From the NCBI GenBank assembly GCA_014804365.1, contig JAAUZX010000032.1:26255-79072 (forward strand): a stretch of 52,818 nt of DNA, written 5' to 3'. The translations under genes and the position numbers were made by a program. Under the pieces are notes generated by a model, which was given only the letters and a program-made list of their open reading frames with translations, did not search any database and was not told the origin of the DNA. Positions 24,552 to 34,104 of this stretch are shown one piece after another. Numbering within the stretch: the first letter of the stretch is position 1; each line of letters begins with the position of its first letter. This stretch comes from Lachnospiraceae bacterium. GTDB lineage: Bacteria; Bacillota; Clostridia; Lachnospirales; Lachnospiraceae.

Positions 24552-26402
24552 TCACCCTTCACATTCGATTACCGTATTTTTCGGCTTATAATCTGCGGGA
24601 ATATCAAACCGCCATGTACACACGCCATTCTCTGTCTCGTGAATCTTCTCAAATCCCATGAGTCCGTAGAAATCCTTCACCATAGCATTCTTGGCCGTGG
24701 GATAATAATATCCCATGATCGTTCCTATGCCGCACGCCTGACACGCCGATACCATACTGTCCATCATGGCATACTCCATGTCACGCTTCAGCACACGGCA
24801 GCTCATAAGCCACAGATCTATATGCAGCACGTCACAGGATGTTCTTTCAGAATCGCTGATCCGCTCCCCGCGCTGATAGACATCTACATCCTCCATACTT
24901 CCCTTCCTGCCGATCACCACTGAAACGACACCATTGTCACCAAATTTATCTTCCAGTTTACCGTAGCGTGTGATATAAGCATCCGCCGCCGCAAACTGCT
25001 CCACATCACTCTGTGTATATCTTCTTGTGGTCAGATTGAACTGGTTACTCTTATTGGTAAGCTGGGCAATCCTCGCCATATAGATCGGCTCGAAGGCTCT
25101 GATCGTTCCTTTCATCTCTAACGACAGCAGATATTCCCTGTAATCCCCGAAGCTTTCCTGCTGGTGTTTTCTCTCGATATTGGCCTTATACATCTCGTTT
25201 CGCTTCCTGTCATCCTCCGACAGGCTTGTTACCTCAAAAAATCCGGAATGATCCAGTATACGAATATATTGCTCCGGTGTGCCGATATCCGGGACTGACA
25301 CTCCTGTCACCTGTACTCCCACAATCTCCCGTTCGGCCGGATTATCATCCGCGAACACGAGACTGTCAGGCAGAATATTCAGTTCCCCGGCAATCCCTGC
25401 GATGTTCTTGCTCTTGGGTTCCCAGTTCGCTTTAATCAGGATGAAGTCATCCGGTTTTAGGATACCGTCCGGATGGTTCAATCCGGCAATGGCATTTTCG
25501 TAGTCATTTTTGGAATTAACATTGAGCATGACACCTATATCTTTCTGGGACTTAACATAGCTTTGAAATTCCGAGTAAACCTGTCCCATCGAGGTCTCCT
25601 GTCCGATCTCCAAGTTCTCCACGCCATCGTCCCCCACAACGCCGCCCCAGAGCGTATTGTCCAGATCCAGCACCAGAGATTTCTTATTCTTTCCGAAAAT
25701 CGCTTTCATAATATTCGCCAGATTGTGGGCAAATTCCGGAATCGCCTGCATGCACATAGCGTACTTGTACATATGCCAGTAGAAGGGATCCGACCACTTG
25801 TCCAGACCGTACGAAGCTGCCGCATAATTGATATCATGGATGTAGAAGCTCTCATGTTCTCTGGCATACTGATAAAATCTCTCATTTAATCTGTTCAGGA
25901 AGCTGATCCTCCCCTGCAGATATACCGCTTCCTGATTCCCTAATATCCGGTAAAAAGGATACTCGAAATTATTCTGGATCACAGGACAATGATACTGTTT
26001 CGCAATCTTGTCCCACATAACTCTGAAATGTTCGTACTGTTCATTTAACAGCGCTTCGATCTGCTCTGCTGTATCCTGCACCGTGGGATATGCCGTAACG
26101 TTACGGCCTGACGTATGGATATAGATCAGATCCGGTGCAAAATCCGTAAGCTGCGGATTATCAAACATCACATCCTGCCAATACTGCGCATATTCCGACT
26201 CATAAAACACCGGCTCTATGCCCTGATTCAACAAGAAAAGCTCCAGCGTCCTGATAATGTCATGAGTCGTGCTGCCGCCCAACACTGCGATCTTCTTTTG
26301 CAACAAAGCAGTCTGTCCGCTCTGTTCTGATAACTCACGCTTGATCTTCTTCGATTTTTTCAAAATATATTCACTGTCAAAAGGATACTCTAATTCTTTC
26401 AT
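24552..26402 (-). CDS. FkbH-like HAD-superfamily enzyme (acyl-ACP loading type)
   Basis: 616 residues. The N-terminal region has IAVLGGSTTHDI (SGNH-like fold), the middle has the HAD motif VLDLDNTLWGGVVGDDG (Asp246 and Asp248 in this numbering) and FADDNPAERE, and the C-terminal part is GNAT-like. FkbH proteins dephosphorylate a 1,3-bisphosphoglycerate-derived intermediate and place a glyceryl-type group on an ACP. The frame opens at 26453, but that codon lies inside the -10 region; the ATG at 26402 has GGAGG six bases upstream and is the true start. Beside the ACP, it probably makes an acyl donor for glycan decoration. Confidence 0.9.
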   Translation of the reverse strand: MKELEYPFDSEYILKKSKKIKRELSEQSGQTALLQKKIAVLGGSTTHDIIRTLELFLLNQGIEPVFYESEYAQYWQDVMFDNPQLTDFAPDLIYIHTSGRNVTAYPTVQDTAEQIEALLNEQYEHFRVMWDKIAKQYHCPVIQNNFEYPFYRILGNQEAVYLQGRISFLNRLNERFYQYAREHESFYIHDINYAAASYGLDKWSDPFYWHMYKYAMCMQAIPEFAHNLANIMKAIFGKNKKSLVLDLDNTLWGGVVGDDGVENLEIGQETSMGQVYSEFQSYVKSQKDIGVMLNVNSKNDYENAIAGLNHPDGILKPDDFILIKANWEPKSKNIAGIAGELNILPDSLVFADDNPAEREIVGVQVTGVSVPDIGTPEQYIRILDHSGFFEVTSLSEDDRKRNEMYKANIERKHQQESFGDYREYLLSLEMKGTIRAFEPIYMARIAQLTNKSNQFNLTTRRYTQSDVEQFAAADAYITRYGKLEDKFGDNGVVSVVIGRKGSMEDVDVYQRGERISDSERTSCDVLHIDLWLMSCRVLKRDMEYAMMDSMVSACQACGIGTIMGYYYPTAKNAMVKDFYGLMGFEKIHETENGVCTWRFDIPADYKPKNTVIECEG

Positions 26403-26448
26403 GAAATGCCTCCACTCTTCTTTAACCGTATTTGTCCGCTGTTTATCT

Positions 26449-26478
26449 ATCATAACATATATAGCACACTTACGGCAA
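26449..26478 (-). promoter_or_regulatory. Promoter of the FkbH-like gene
   Basis: Minus strand: TTGCCG (26473-26478), 18-base spacer, TATGAT (26449-26454). It rules out the upstream in-frame start at 26453. It directly follows the preceding operon's terminator. Confidence 0.6.
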
Positions 26479-26480
26479 TA

Positions 26481-26506
26481 AAGGCTTACCGCTGCCGGTA
26501 AGCCTT
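26481..26506 (-). terminator. Terminator after the SGNH gene
   Basis: Perfect 10-bp stem AAGGCTTACC / GGTAAGCCTT with a 6-base loop, 40 bases after the stop of the minus-strand SGNH gene. On the minus strand it is followed by TTATT. Confidence 0.7.
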
Positions 26507-26545
26507 CTATTTCACATTATTATACTGTTATAACCGGATCATACG

Positions 26546-27691
26546 TCACTCTTCGGGATAGAAGTCCGCCTTAATCAGCCGGCTGGCATATTCTGCATAA
26601 GCAACACGGCCCTCCGCCGTCAGGTGCACGCCGTCTTTCAGATACTTATCCGCAGTATATGCGTCAATGCCACTCTGCTCCATCGCATTGTAGAAGATTA
26701 CATGATCTTCCTTACGCTGTTCTGCCACATACCCGGCCACTCTGGAGAATTCCACCAATGTGCCATACCCGTAATTCAGACTGTACGCATCACCGACAAA
26801 TGTCTCTCCGTTATAGAACTGGCAGTAATGCGGTGAAATGATTAAAATGCCCGCATCCGGAAATGCCGCCCGAAGCTGATCGACTGCTGCTGACAGTGCC
26901 CCCGAGTAAGTATGCAGACCGTCTACCGCCAACTCTCCGCCGTCTTCCAGATACTTGCTCTGGTAGATCCTTCCGGTCAGAAAATCATTGACGCCATATT
27001 CTATGACAAAATAATCTGTCTTACTGAAATCGCACTCTTTCAGGATCTCTCCGGCCCGGTAACCGTCTAAGAAACTCCCGTCGACATTGCCGAGAATCGC
27101 ATTCACCACGCCCATAAGGCTTCTGGAATCCCATGTCGGAAAATCAGCATCCTCTCCCGGCAGCAGCGCCGCGGTTGTACCGCCCATTGCCATATTGTAT
27201 ACCTTAGCATTGCATGCTCCGGAGATTAAAGCCGCCACACCGCCGCTCTCGCGGTCACTGTCTATGATACTGTCGCCTAAGAAGACGATCTGCATGTCAT
27301 ACTGGTGCTCCTCCTCAGTCGGTGCGGCTACAGTCTGCAGTAAATCATCAGAGGACGAAGACTGATCCTGTACATTTGTATCTGCATTGGTGTTCGTCAA
27401 CGTCTTCTCCGTTTTTTCCGCTTCTGCGATACCGCTCTGCTCTCCTCCTGCCTCCTCTGCGGACTCGGTTCCCACGCTCGGAGCGCCTTTCAACTGGTTC
27501 CACTCCGCTTTCAATTTCTGAACCGTCTGGTTATTTTCTTCTTCAAGCGCCAGCCTCTCCCTCTCCATTCTGATCTGAGCCTGTCCGTAGATGATCTCGA
27601 TGATTGCCAGAATACAGAAACCGATCAGAACGGCCATCAGCAATGCGCTGCCATTTTGTTTTCCTTTTCTCATTTTATTCCTATCGTCCAT
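26546..27691 (-). CDS. Membrane-anchored SGNH/GDSL hydrolase
   Basis: 381 residues: one N-terminal membrane helix (about 15-36), a coiled-coil-like Glu/Gln segment (about 42-67), a Ser/Thr/Glu linker to about 130, then an SGNH domain with IVFLGDSIIDS (Ser141), VIEYGVNDFL and KDGVHLTAEG. The catalytic set is complete, so it should be an active extracellular esterase or acyltransferase. AGGA lies five bases before the ATG. It is monocistronic with its own promoter and terminator, divergent from a GT-C-like gene, and next to the FkbH operon. Confidence 0.9.
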   Translation of the reverse strand: MDDRNKMRKGKQNGSALLMAVLIGFCILAIIEIIYGQAQIRMERERLALEEENNQTVQKLKAEWNQLKGAPSVGTESAEEAGGEQSGIAEAEKTEKTLTNTNADTNVQDQSSSSDDLLQTVAAPTEEEHQYDMQIVFLGDSIIDSDRESGGVAALISGACNAKVYNMAMGGTTAALLPGEDADFPTWDSRSLMGVVNAILGNVDGSFLDGYRAGEILKECDFSKTDYFVIEYGVNDFLTGRIYQSKYLEDGGELAVDGLHTYSGALSAAVDQLRAAFPDAGILIISPHYCQFYNGETFVGDAYSLNYGYGTLVEFSRVAGYVAEQRKEDHVIFYNAMEQSGIDAYTADKYLKDGVHLTAEGRVAYAEYASRLIKADFYPEE

Positions 27692-27734
27692 TTCAATCCT
27701 GCCTTTCCCCTTACGCTCCGGCGGTATGTAATAA

Positions 27735-27762
27735 ATATTACTTTCATAAGTCCGTGTGTCAA
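27735..27762 (-). promoter_or_regulatory. Promoter of the SGNH gene
   Basis: Minus strand: perfect TTGACA (27757-27762), 16-base spacer, TAATAT (27735-27740), about 45 bases before the ATG at 27691. Confidence 0.6.
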
Positions 27763-27847
27763 GGAATACGTTTTGTCACACAACAAGAATAACACTTTTC
27801 AGACCTCTTTGGTACATTTCTCCTTATTTATTAATGAAACTTTTCAT

Positions 27848-27870
27848 AATTCTTAAGAATCTTAAGAATT
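27848..27870. promoter_or_regulatory. Perfect 11-1-11 palindrome, possible operator
   Basis: AATTCTTAAGA, one central A, TCTTAAGAATT. It lies between two divergent promoters, 16 bases upstream of the plus-strand -35 box. Its symmetry and place suit a dimeric regulator. Confidence 0.6.
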
Positions 27871-27885
27871 GTATTTCAATTCTGT

Positions 27886-27915
27886 TTGTAACTAACCCCT
27901 ATTATATTATATAAT
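27886..27915 (+). promoter_or_regulatory. Promoter of the GT-C-like gene
   Basis: TTGTAA (27886-27891), 18-base spacer, perfect TATAAT (27910-27915), about 54 bases before the start at 27969. Confidence 0.6.
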
Positions 27916-27968
27916 AAAAAATTAGAAATATGCATTTTATGATTATTACGAAAGAAGGGAAACCGCCT

Positions 27969-29795
27969 ATGTCGCTCATCACACAGGGCTCAGAGCCTGC
28001 CTTAACCGATCTGCGCACGCCCGCGGGATTTACACGTGTCTCTTTGACGACGTCTCTGTGGCCGCGGCGTCTCTTCTTTCTTATGTTTCTGATCCTGTTC
28101 TACATCATGGAATTGTTATGGATCGGACCGGTAGACGGCACCAATGACGACTGGGGAATGTACAGTATCCTCTCCGGCGCCTATCTGGGCTATCCCGAAG
28201 CGCATGTGCTATTTTTCCTGTACCCGTTGTCATGGCTGCTGTCCCGACTGTATATGCTGTGCAGCTTTATCCCATGGTATGGGATCTTCCTGCAAGGTGT
28301 CCAGATTGCCTGCCTGTATGTAATCTATCAGCGCGCCCTGCGTATATGGGAAAGGCACGGCTGTCCCGATTCCTTCTTAAAGCCTGCTCTCGCAGTCCTC
28401 TGTATTCTTTTTCTGATCGTTGATCTGAATGTGCTCTCCGAAGCCCAATACACAACGGTGGCCGGTCTGGCAGCCGCGACAGCGCTCTTTTGTTTTATTA
28501 CAACACGCACCGCTGTTTCTGCCGGCTCTTTCCTGATCAGCAGTATACCGACATTTGCTTTTGCATGGATCTCTTACAGTATGCACCAGAATGTCTTCTA
28601 CATGATGCTGCCCATGGCAGGTATGCTCTGGCTGGCCAAATGGATCAATGCCTACCGAAACGGCTGCGACAGGATCGCACTCAAACTGTTTGGCTTTGCA
28701 TCTATCCTAGTATTGGGTATGGGACTTCTATACGGTCTTAACGCCGCCGCATACTCCGAGCCGCAATGGGCGGATTTTCGCCGGATCAACTATTATTGGG
28801 AACGTGTGGCGGATTTCTATACATGGCCTGAATATGAAGAGTGTGCACAGGATCTTCAGGAACTGGGAATCAACGAAGAGGAATACAGCTACCAGCGCAG
28901 TGGCGCTCCCTGTATCGGTTACGGCATGTCTGTGGCCGACTGGAAGTCGATGCATGACATCGCACGGAAATATTATCTGGCCCGCACAGATCTTAAAGAG
29001 CGCCTGAAAAATGTGGCGACCGGCATGATCACCGCCTTCTTCTATGAGAACGGTATGCAGCCCGCCAACCTGCTTGCATTCCTGCTCATAGCCGCCACCT
29101 TGTTTCTGACTCTGCTGCGGCGCAATTACAGTGCGTTGTTCGTCTATCTTGTCTATCTGGCGGGCCGCACGATCAGTTGGGTTTACGTTCTGTACGAGGG
29201 GCGCTTTCCGAAACGCAGCGTTTTGCCGTTAATTACCGCGGACTATCTGATCCTTTTCGGTATGCTGCTTTCATTTAACCTGCTGAAGCTGGAAACTTCC
29301 AAGCGTTATTCCATTGTTCTGCCTGTGGTATTCCTTTTTTGCGCCGCCTCTCTTATCATGACGAAGAATAATATTGACGCTGACTATCATGTGCATAAAG
29401 AAACATGGGATGAGCTGAAAGCTTACTGCCACGCTCATCCGGACAATCTCTACATATGGACCTATGATTCCGGCACTTTGGAGAATTACTGCGAATCGCC
29501 TTTTGATCTGACATTAGACACTTACAATAACTTTATCTATACAAACTGGGGTGTCGTTATAAACCCCAACACCAAAACCAAACTGGCACGCCATGGTATC
29601 GGAGACTTCGGACAGGATGTGATCGACAGCGACCATACCTACTTGATCCTTCGGGATGCGCCTTACAATGATGAACATCCCGTAATCATATATTTCAGTC
29701 ATACCTATAATGCAGCCTGTGAAAAAGCCGATACATTCACGGCCGGTGACACCACTTACATAGTATATCAGCTTCGGTCGATGGAATCACGCTGA
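27969..29795 (+). CDS. GT-C-like polytopic membrane protein
   Basis: 608 residues, about eleven membrane segments. GPVDGTNDDWGMYSIL gives an acidic DD pair in the first extracytoplasmic loop, the usual GT-C catalytic position, followed by YPEAHVLFF. The C-terminal about 130 residues are soluble. I cannot name the family more closely. The frame opens at 27930; the ATG at 27969 is preferred because AAGGG lies at proper spacing upstream. It converges with a GT2 gene, leaving only a 2-base gap, and has its own promoter preceded by a perfect palindrome. Confidence 0.8.
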   Translation: MSLITQGSEPALTDLRTPAGFTRVSLTTSLWPRRLFFLMFLILFYIMELLWIGPVDGTNDDWGMYSILSGAYLGYPEAHVLFFLYPLSWLLSRLYMLCSFIPWYGIFLQGVQIACLYVIYQRALRIWERHGCPDSFLKPALAVLCILFLIVDLNVLSEAQYTTVAGLAAATALFCFITTRTAVSAGSFLISSIPTFAFAWISYSMHQNVFYMMLPMAGMLWLAKWINAYRNGCDRIALKLFGFASILVLGMGLLYGLNAAAYSEPQWADFRRINYYWERVADFYTWPEYEECAQDLQELGINEEEYSYQRSGAPCIGYGMSVADWKSMHDIARKYYLARTDLKERLKNVATGMITAFFYENGMQPANLLAFLLIAATLFLTLLRRNYSALFVYLVYLAGRTISWVYVLYEGRFPKRSVLPLITADYLILFGMLLSFNLLKLETSKRYSIVLPVVFLFCAASLIMTKNNIDADYHVHKETWDELKAYCHAHPDNLYIWTYDSGTLENYCESPFDLTLDTYNNFIYTNWGVVINPNTKTKLARHGIGDFGQDVIDSDHTYLILRDAPYNDEHPVIIYFSHTYNAACEKADTFTAGDTTYIVYQLRSMESR

Positions 29796-29797
29796 AA

Positions 29798-30733
29798 TTA
29801 TTCCACACGGTTGATCCTGCGCGTCACCAGCGTCAGACGAAATTCGAAATCGCGTCTGTTCTTGAGTGCCATATTGGACAGTATAAGCCCTGCAAATAAC
29901 GACTGAACCGCCGCCAGCCCGATGAATCCGCAGACAAACAGTGTAGGGAACCGAAGCACCAGTCCGGTCTCAACATAAGCGACCAGAATCGGAATAAACA
30001 GAACTATCGCTATCACCGCAAGAATCGCGGAACACAGACCGAAGAACTCCATGGGTTTATAATCCCTGTACAGCTTCATAATAGTGTGTAATACCTTGAA
30101 ACCATCTGAAAACGTGTTGAGTTTCGACTCGCTTCCCTCCGGTCTGTCACGGTAATCCACGATCACATTCTCGATCTGCATATTGTTATATACGGCATGA
30201 ATCGTCATTTCCGTCTCAATTTCAAATCCCGTGGAAAGTACGGGGAAAGTCTTGACAAATCCGTAGCTGAATGCACGATATCCGGTCATGATATCCTTAA
30301 TCTCACAGTGAAACAGCCGGTTAATGCTGTTGCGTACGATGGTGTTGCCGAAATTATGAAAAGGTCTCTTATTCTCCGTAAAGTAAGTGGAGGAAAGCCT
30401 GTCTCCCACCACCATATCCGCATTATTGCTGAGTACCTTGTCCGCCATCTTGGCAGCATACTCCATGGGATAGGTATCATCGCCGTCCACCATGATATAA
30501 CACTCCGCTTCAATCTCACGGAACATACGGCGGATCACATTGCCCTTACCCTGCATATGCTCATATCTGATCACCGCGCCGGCCTCTTTGGCAAGCGCCA
30601 CAGTGCGGTCTGTGGAATTATTATCATAAACGTAAACTACTGCCTCGGGAAGCGCCTGCTTCGCGTCCCTAACCACCTTGGCAATCGTCTTTTCCTCATT
30701 ATAACACGGAATCAAAACCGCTATTTTATCCAT
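29798..30733 (-). CDS. GT2 polyprenyl-phosphate glycosyltransferase (DPM1/DPG-like) with membrane anchor
   Basis: 311 residues: IAVLIPCYNEEKTI, VYDNNSTDRTV, VDGDDTYPMEY (metal-binding) and GYRAFSYGFVKTFP, then two C-terminal membrane helices (about 220-245 and 255-285). This layout makes a polyprenyl-phosphate-linked sugar in the cytoplasm for later use outside, feeding the GT-C proteins of the locus. The frame begins at a TTG 4 codons upstream with the ribosome binding site touching it; the ATG at 30733 fits better. It follows an MBOAT gene on the same strand after a 109-base gap. Confidence 0.9.
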   Translation of the reverse strand: MDKIAVLIPCYNEEKTIAKVVRDAKQALPEAVVYVYDNNSTDRTVALAKEAGAVIRYEHMQGKGNVIRRMFREIEAECYIMVDGDDTYPMEYAAKMADKVLSNNADMVVGDRLSSTYFTENKRPFHNFGNTIVRNSINRLFHCEIKDIMTGYRAFSYGFVKTFPVLSTGFEIETEMTIHAVYNNMQIENVIVDYRDRPEGSESKLNTFSDGFKVLHTIMKLYRDYKPMEFFGLCSAILAVIAIVLFIPILVAYVETGLVLRFPTLFVCGFIGLAAVQSLFAGLILSNMALKNRRDFEFRLTLVTRRINRVE

Positions 30734-30842
30734 TATCTTACGCAACCTTTCCTGTTTATCCGCATCTCTATGCAGCCTTACGGCGCATGCCTCATTCTAC
30801 CATATTATTTCACGCTTTACTATCTGTTTTATTCCCTTTTTT

Positions 30843-32378
30843 CTAAAATCCCTGATAAATAAACTCTCCAGCGCTGTACCCCGGTCCGTAGCAGCCGAGC
30901 AAAATCACGCTAAACAACAGCGCGTACCAGATCAGCCAGCGGACAGGCAGTACCCTGCCCGCGATCCTGTCCCGGACAGAACCCTTCTGTTGCAGTAATT
31001 CCACACCAAGCAGGAGAAGCAGCGAGCCGCCGGCAATTACCATCTCGATCGGCTCCAAACCCAATTCCGTAAGCGCACCGTTCCAAAGCACTGACGGATT
31101 CCAGACAGAGATCGCACCGCGCAGCATAGAGAAGGCATCCCCCACCGATGCCGAACGGAAGAATAGATCCCCGATGCATACAAGGAAGAAAGTTCTGACA
31201 ATGCGCACGATACCGACCACTCTGCCCTTCGGATCAATATGCCGCTTCTCCATAAACCGCGCACAGGGAGCCTCAAGCAGCTCCTCCATCACGATATAGA
31301 ACCAATGCAGCAGTCCCGAACCAATCACAAACTTCCAGTCACCGCCATGCCAGATTCCCACCGTAAACCACAGAATAAACATTGCCGCGAAAGTGGTGTA
31401 CTGCTTGCCTCTCTTCTTACCGAACTTTTCCCTCCAGGAGCGGTTTAAGTCCGTGAAAAATTTCGTCCGCAGCACCGGATAGAACACATATTCTTTCATC
31501 CACACACCCAGCGTAATATGCCATCTGCGCCAATATTCCGAAATACTGCCCGCAAAAAAAGGCGTCCGGAAGTTCTCCGGCAGCAGGATCCCGAAGCTCT
31601 CCGACATCCCGACTACGATATCCATACAGCCCGAGAAGTCTGTATAGAGCTGGAACGCATAACATACCGTGGCAATCCATATAAACGCACCCGGATAATC
31701 CGCGTATCCGCCGTACACCGTATCCACCAGCACCCCCAGGCGTTCCGCGATCACCAGCTTCTTAAAGAATCCCCACAGCATACGCTGAAGTCCTCTTGTC
31801 ACCCGCCGATAATCAAACATATGCGGTGCAAAGAACTGCTCACCGTGCTCCCTGTATTTTAAAATCGGCCCCGAAATAATCACCGGAAAATACATTCCGT
31901 ACAACATAAGCTTCAGATAATTCTTCTGAGGCTCGGCAATCCCGTAATACACATCAACCACATATCCCAATAAGGAAAATGTGTAGAAAGACACGCCGAG
32001 CGGAATCAGGAAATTCACGCTCCTGATCAATTCCCCGGTCCTGCCAAACAGAGCGGCAATGCCGTCTATTGTATAGATGCCGAAATTCACATACTTCAGC
32101 ACAACCAATATCCCAATATTGACTAACACAGTCATCGCAAGAACTTTCTTTCGCTGTCCGCTTTTCTCCGCAGGCAGCGATGCCAGCAGGCGAATCCCCG
32201 CATAACACGCCGTCACAGACGCTATGGGATAGAGAATCAACATCCCGTTACCACTAAGCAGATAATATGCCACACTGCATACAAGCAGTAATCCCCACTG
32301 CATTTTCTTCGGAACAATATAGTACAATATTAAGATTATCGCAAAAAAGCACAAAAAATAAAATGACGTAATGCCCAT
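30843..32378 (-). CDS. MBOAT-family O-acyltransferase
   Basis: 511 residues, polytopic. MGITSFYFLCFF at the start, QLYTDFSGCMDI, YWRRWHITLGVW (His287) and the catalytic TVGIWHGGDWKF (His344) define the family. The last variant differs from the AlgI-like WHGAGWNY of the first MBOAT, and a longer loop (about 305-325) precedes it, so it belongs to a different subgroup, nearer DltB-like proteins. The frame opens at 32423, but the ATG at 32378 gives the family start. No SGNH partner lies next to it on this strand; it precedes a GT2 gene. Confidence 0.9.
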   Translation of the reverse strand: MGITSFYFLCFFAIILILYYIVPKKMQWGLLLVCSVAYYLLSGNGMLILYPIASVTACYAGIRLLASLPAEKSGQRKKVLAMTVLVNIGILVVLKYVNFGIYTIDGIAALFGRTGELIRSVNFLIPLGVSFYTFSLLGYVVDVYYGIAEPQKNYLKLMLYGMYFPVIISGPILKYREHGEQFFAPHMFDYRRVTRGLQRMLWGFFKKLVIAERLGVLVDTVYGGYADYPGAFIWIATVCYAFQLYTDFSGCMDIVVGMSESFGILLPENFRTPFFAGSISEYWRRWHITLGVWMKEYVFYPVLRTKFFTDLNRSWREKFGKKRGKQYTTFAAMFILWFTVGIWHGGDWKFVIGSGLLHWFYIVMEELLEAPCARFMEKRHIDPKGRVVGIVRIVRTFFLVCIGDLFFRSASVGDAFSMLRGAISVWNPSVLWNGALTELGLEPIEMVIAGGSLLLLLGVELLQQKGSVRDRIAGRVLPVRWLIWYALLFSVILLGCYGPGYSAGEFIYQGF

Positions 32379-32530
32379 ATTTACATCCATTTCCGTACAC
32401 AGAGACTTGATCACAGCGATCATTCCATGGAATTTCCGACCCGCTCATCCAATGACAGGATATGTGGATCAATCAAATTTTATCATAAATGCAGTTTGAA
32501 AGAAACTGTTTTTGCGCATAGAGCTTATAA

Positions 32531-32559
32531 TTGTCCTGGATTAACGCGAGATTTATAAT
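32531..32559 (+). promoter_or_regulatory. Promoter of the second MBOAT/SGNH operon
   Basis: TTGTCC (32531-32536), exact 17-base spacer, perfect TATAAT (32554-32559), about 98 bases before the MBOAT start. The 279-base divergent gap holds this promoter and otherwise nothing I can support. Confidence 0.65.
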
Positions 32560-32657
32560 TTGCATATTTCATGTAAATAAAGTAAAATTGCTTTAGTCAT
32601 GCTGACAAAACAGCAACAAACTGATTCTACGGCGCACAGCGCGCAAGGAGATTCATC

Positions 32658-34103
32658 ATGCTTTTTAATTCTATGTCTTTCGGCATATTTATTGTTATCG
32701 TATTTATATTATACTACCTGGTACCGCACAAATACCGCTGGTGTTTCTTACTGGCGGCCAGCTATATATTTTATATGAATCTGCATATCGGTTACGGCCT
32801 TCTTCTGTTTGCATCAACAGCACTGACCTACGTGCTGGCCATACTGCTGGAGCAGGCACCCACGACGGCGCAAAAAAAACGTTATCTTCTGGGCGGCATA
32901 GTACCTCTGGTGCTGATCCTGCTCTTCTATAAGACTGCGAGTCCTGTCATAGACCGGTTAAATACACTGATCACTGCCGGACGTCTTACCATACATCCTA
33001 TCACCATACGGATTCTGCTGCCTGCAGGCATCTCCTTCTATTTCTTCCAGTCCATGGGATATCTGATTGATGTCTATCGCGGCAAAATATCGGCGGAGCG
33101 GCATTTCGGTTACTATGCGCTCTTCGTTTCTTTCTTCCCGCAGCTGCTGGCAGGACCTATCGGCAGAGCCGACAGTCTGCTGCCGCAATATAAAAAAGAA
33201 CGGCCATTTGTGTATGAAAACGTGACTTACGGCCTCAAACTGATGGTGTGGGGTTATTTCAAGAAACTGGTGATCGCCGATGTATTCGCAGGCGTCATCA
33301 ATAAGGTATACGATAACGCTGCCTCCTACGTGGGGCTTGTCTTTATCGTTGTTACAGTCATGTTTGCCGTGGAAATCTACTGCGATTTCTCGGGATATTC
33401 CGATATTGCCATAGGCTGCGCTAAGCTGTTTGGCATCGATCTTATGACGAACTTTAAGAGCCCCTATTTCGCCTTTTCTATCAAGGAATTCTGGAGCCGC
33501 TGGCATATCTCACTGTCCACATGGTTTCGTGATTACGTATATATCCCTCTGGGCGGCAACCGGGTGCCTAAGTGGCGGCACAGCCTGAATCTGCTTATCA
33601 CCTTCTTAGTGAGCGGTTTCTGGCACGGCAGCAGCCTTACTTATATCCTGTGGGGCGGCATACACGGGCTGTTACAGATCATAGAGGCATGGATCTACCC
33701 GAAAACAAGAAAAGGCGTGGTTATCAGCCGCCGCAAGCATTGGTGGCAGCTTCCTATCACTTTCGCACTCTTGTGTTTTACATGGATATTCTTCCGTGCA
33801 AACAGCATACAGGATGTTTTCTGGATCATCTCCCGGCTTTTTTGGGATATCGGAAGGCCGCTTCAATACTTAAAGACCGGAATCGTGTCTCTGGGCATCT
33901 CGCCGGCGGCTTTCATTGGCATGCTTCTGTCCGTCACGCTACTCGCCGCCTACGATCTTGCTTCCTTAAAAGGCGATGTGATCCGTTCACTCTCCGGACA
34001 GAAATTCTTTGTCCGTTGGCCGGTGTATGTACTGTTCCTTGTCGTGATCGCCCTGTTTGCCCCTAAGGGTGTAGCAACCGAATTTATTTATTTTCAATTT
34101 TAA
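32658..34103 (+). CDS. MBOAT-family O-acyltransferase (AlgI-like)
   Basis: 481 residues, polytopic: MLFNSMSFGIFIV, EIYCDFSGYSDIAIG, FWSRWHISLSTWF (His283), YIPLGGNR and the catalytic GFWHGSSLTYILWGG (His323). It should transfer an acyl group to an extracellular glycan. AAGGAG precedes the ATG. The SGNH-like partner follows 62 bases downstream on the same strand, with the 30-base leader repeat in the gap. This DltB/DltD-type pairing mirrors the pair at 8108-5267. Confidence 0.93.
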   Translation: MLFNSMSFGIFIVIVFILYYLVPHKYRWCFLLAASYIFYMNLHIGYGLLLFASTALTYVLAILLEQAPTTAQKKRYLLGGIVPLVLILLFYKTASPVIDRLNTLITAGRLTIHPITIRILLPAGISFYFFQSMGYLIDVYRGKISAERHFGYYALFVSFFPQLLAGPIGRADSLLPQYKKERPFVYENVTYGLKLMVWGYFKKLVIADVFAGVINKVYDNAASYVGLVFIVVTVMFAVEIYCDFSGYSDIAIGCAKLFGIDLMTNFKSPYFAFSIKEFWSRWHISLSTWFRDYVYIPLGGNRVPKWRHSLNLLITFLVSGFWHGSSLTYILWGGIHGLLQIIEAWIYPKTRKGVVISRRKHWWQLPITFALLCFTWIFFRANSIQDVFWIISRLFWDIGRPLQYLKTGIVSLGISPAAFIGMLLSVTLLAAYDLASLKGDVIRSLSGQKFFVRWPVYVLFLVVIALFAPKGVATEFIYFQF

Positions 34104-34104
34104 A

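Noticed and set aside
24380..24562. 60-codon minus-strand open frame, Cys-rich, overlapping the fkbH stop
   Set aside because: It contains the predicted ACP promoter (24470-24498) and starts from GTG without a good ribosome binding site. No family is recognised.
26403..26453. Upstream in-frame start of the FkbH-like gene at 26453
   Set aside because: The codon lies within the -10 box of the promoter and has no ribosome binding site. The ATG at 26402 has GGAGG at six bases.
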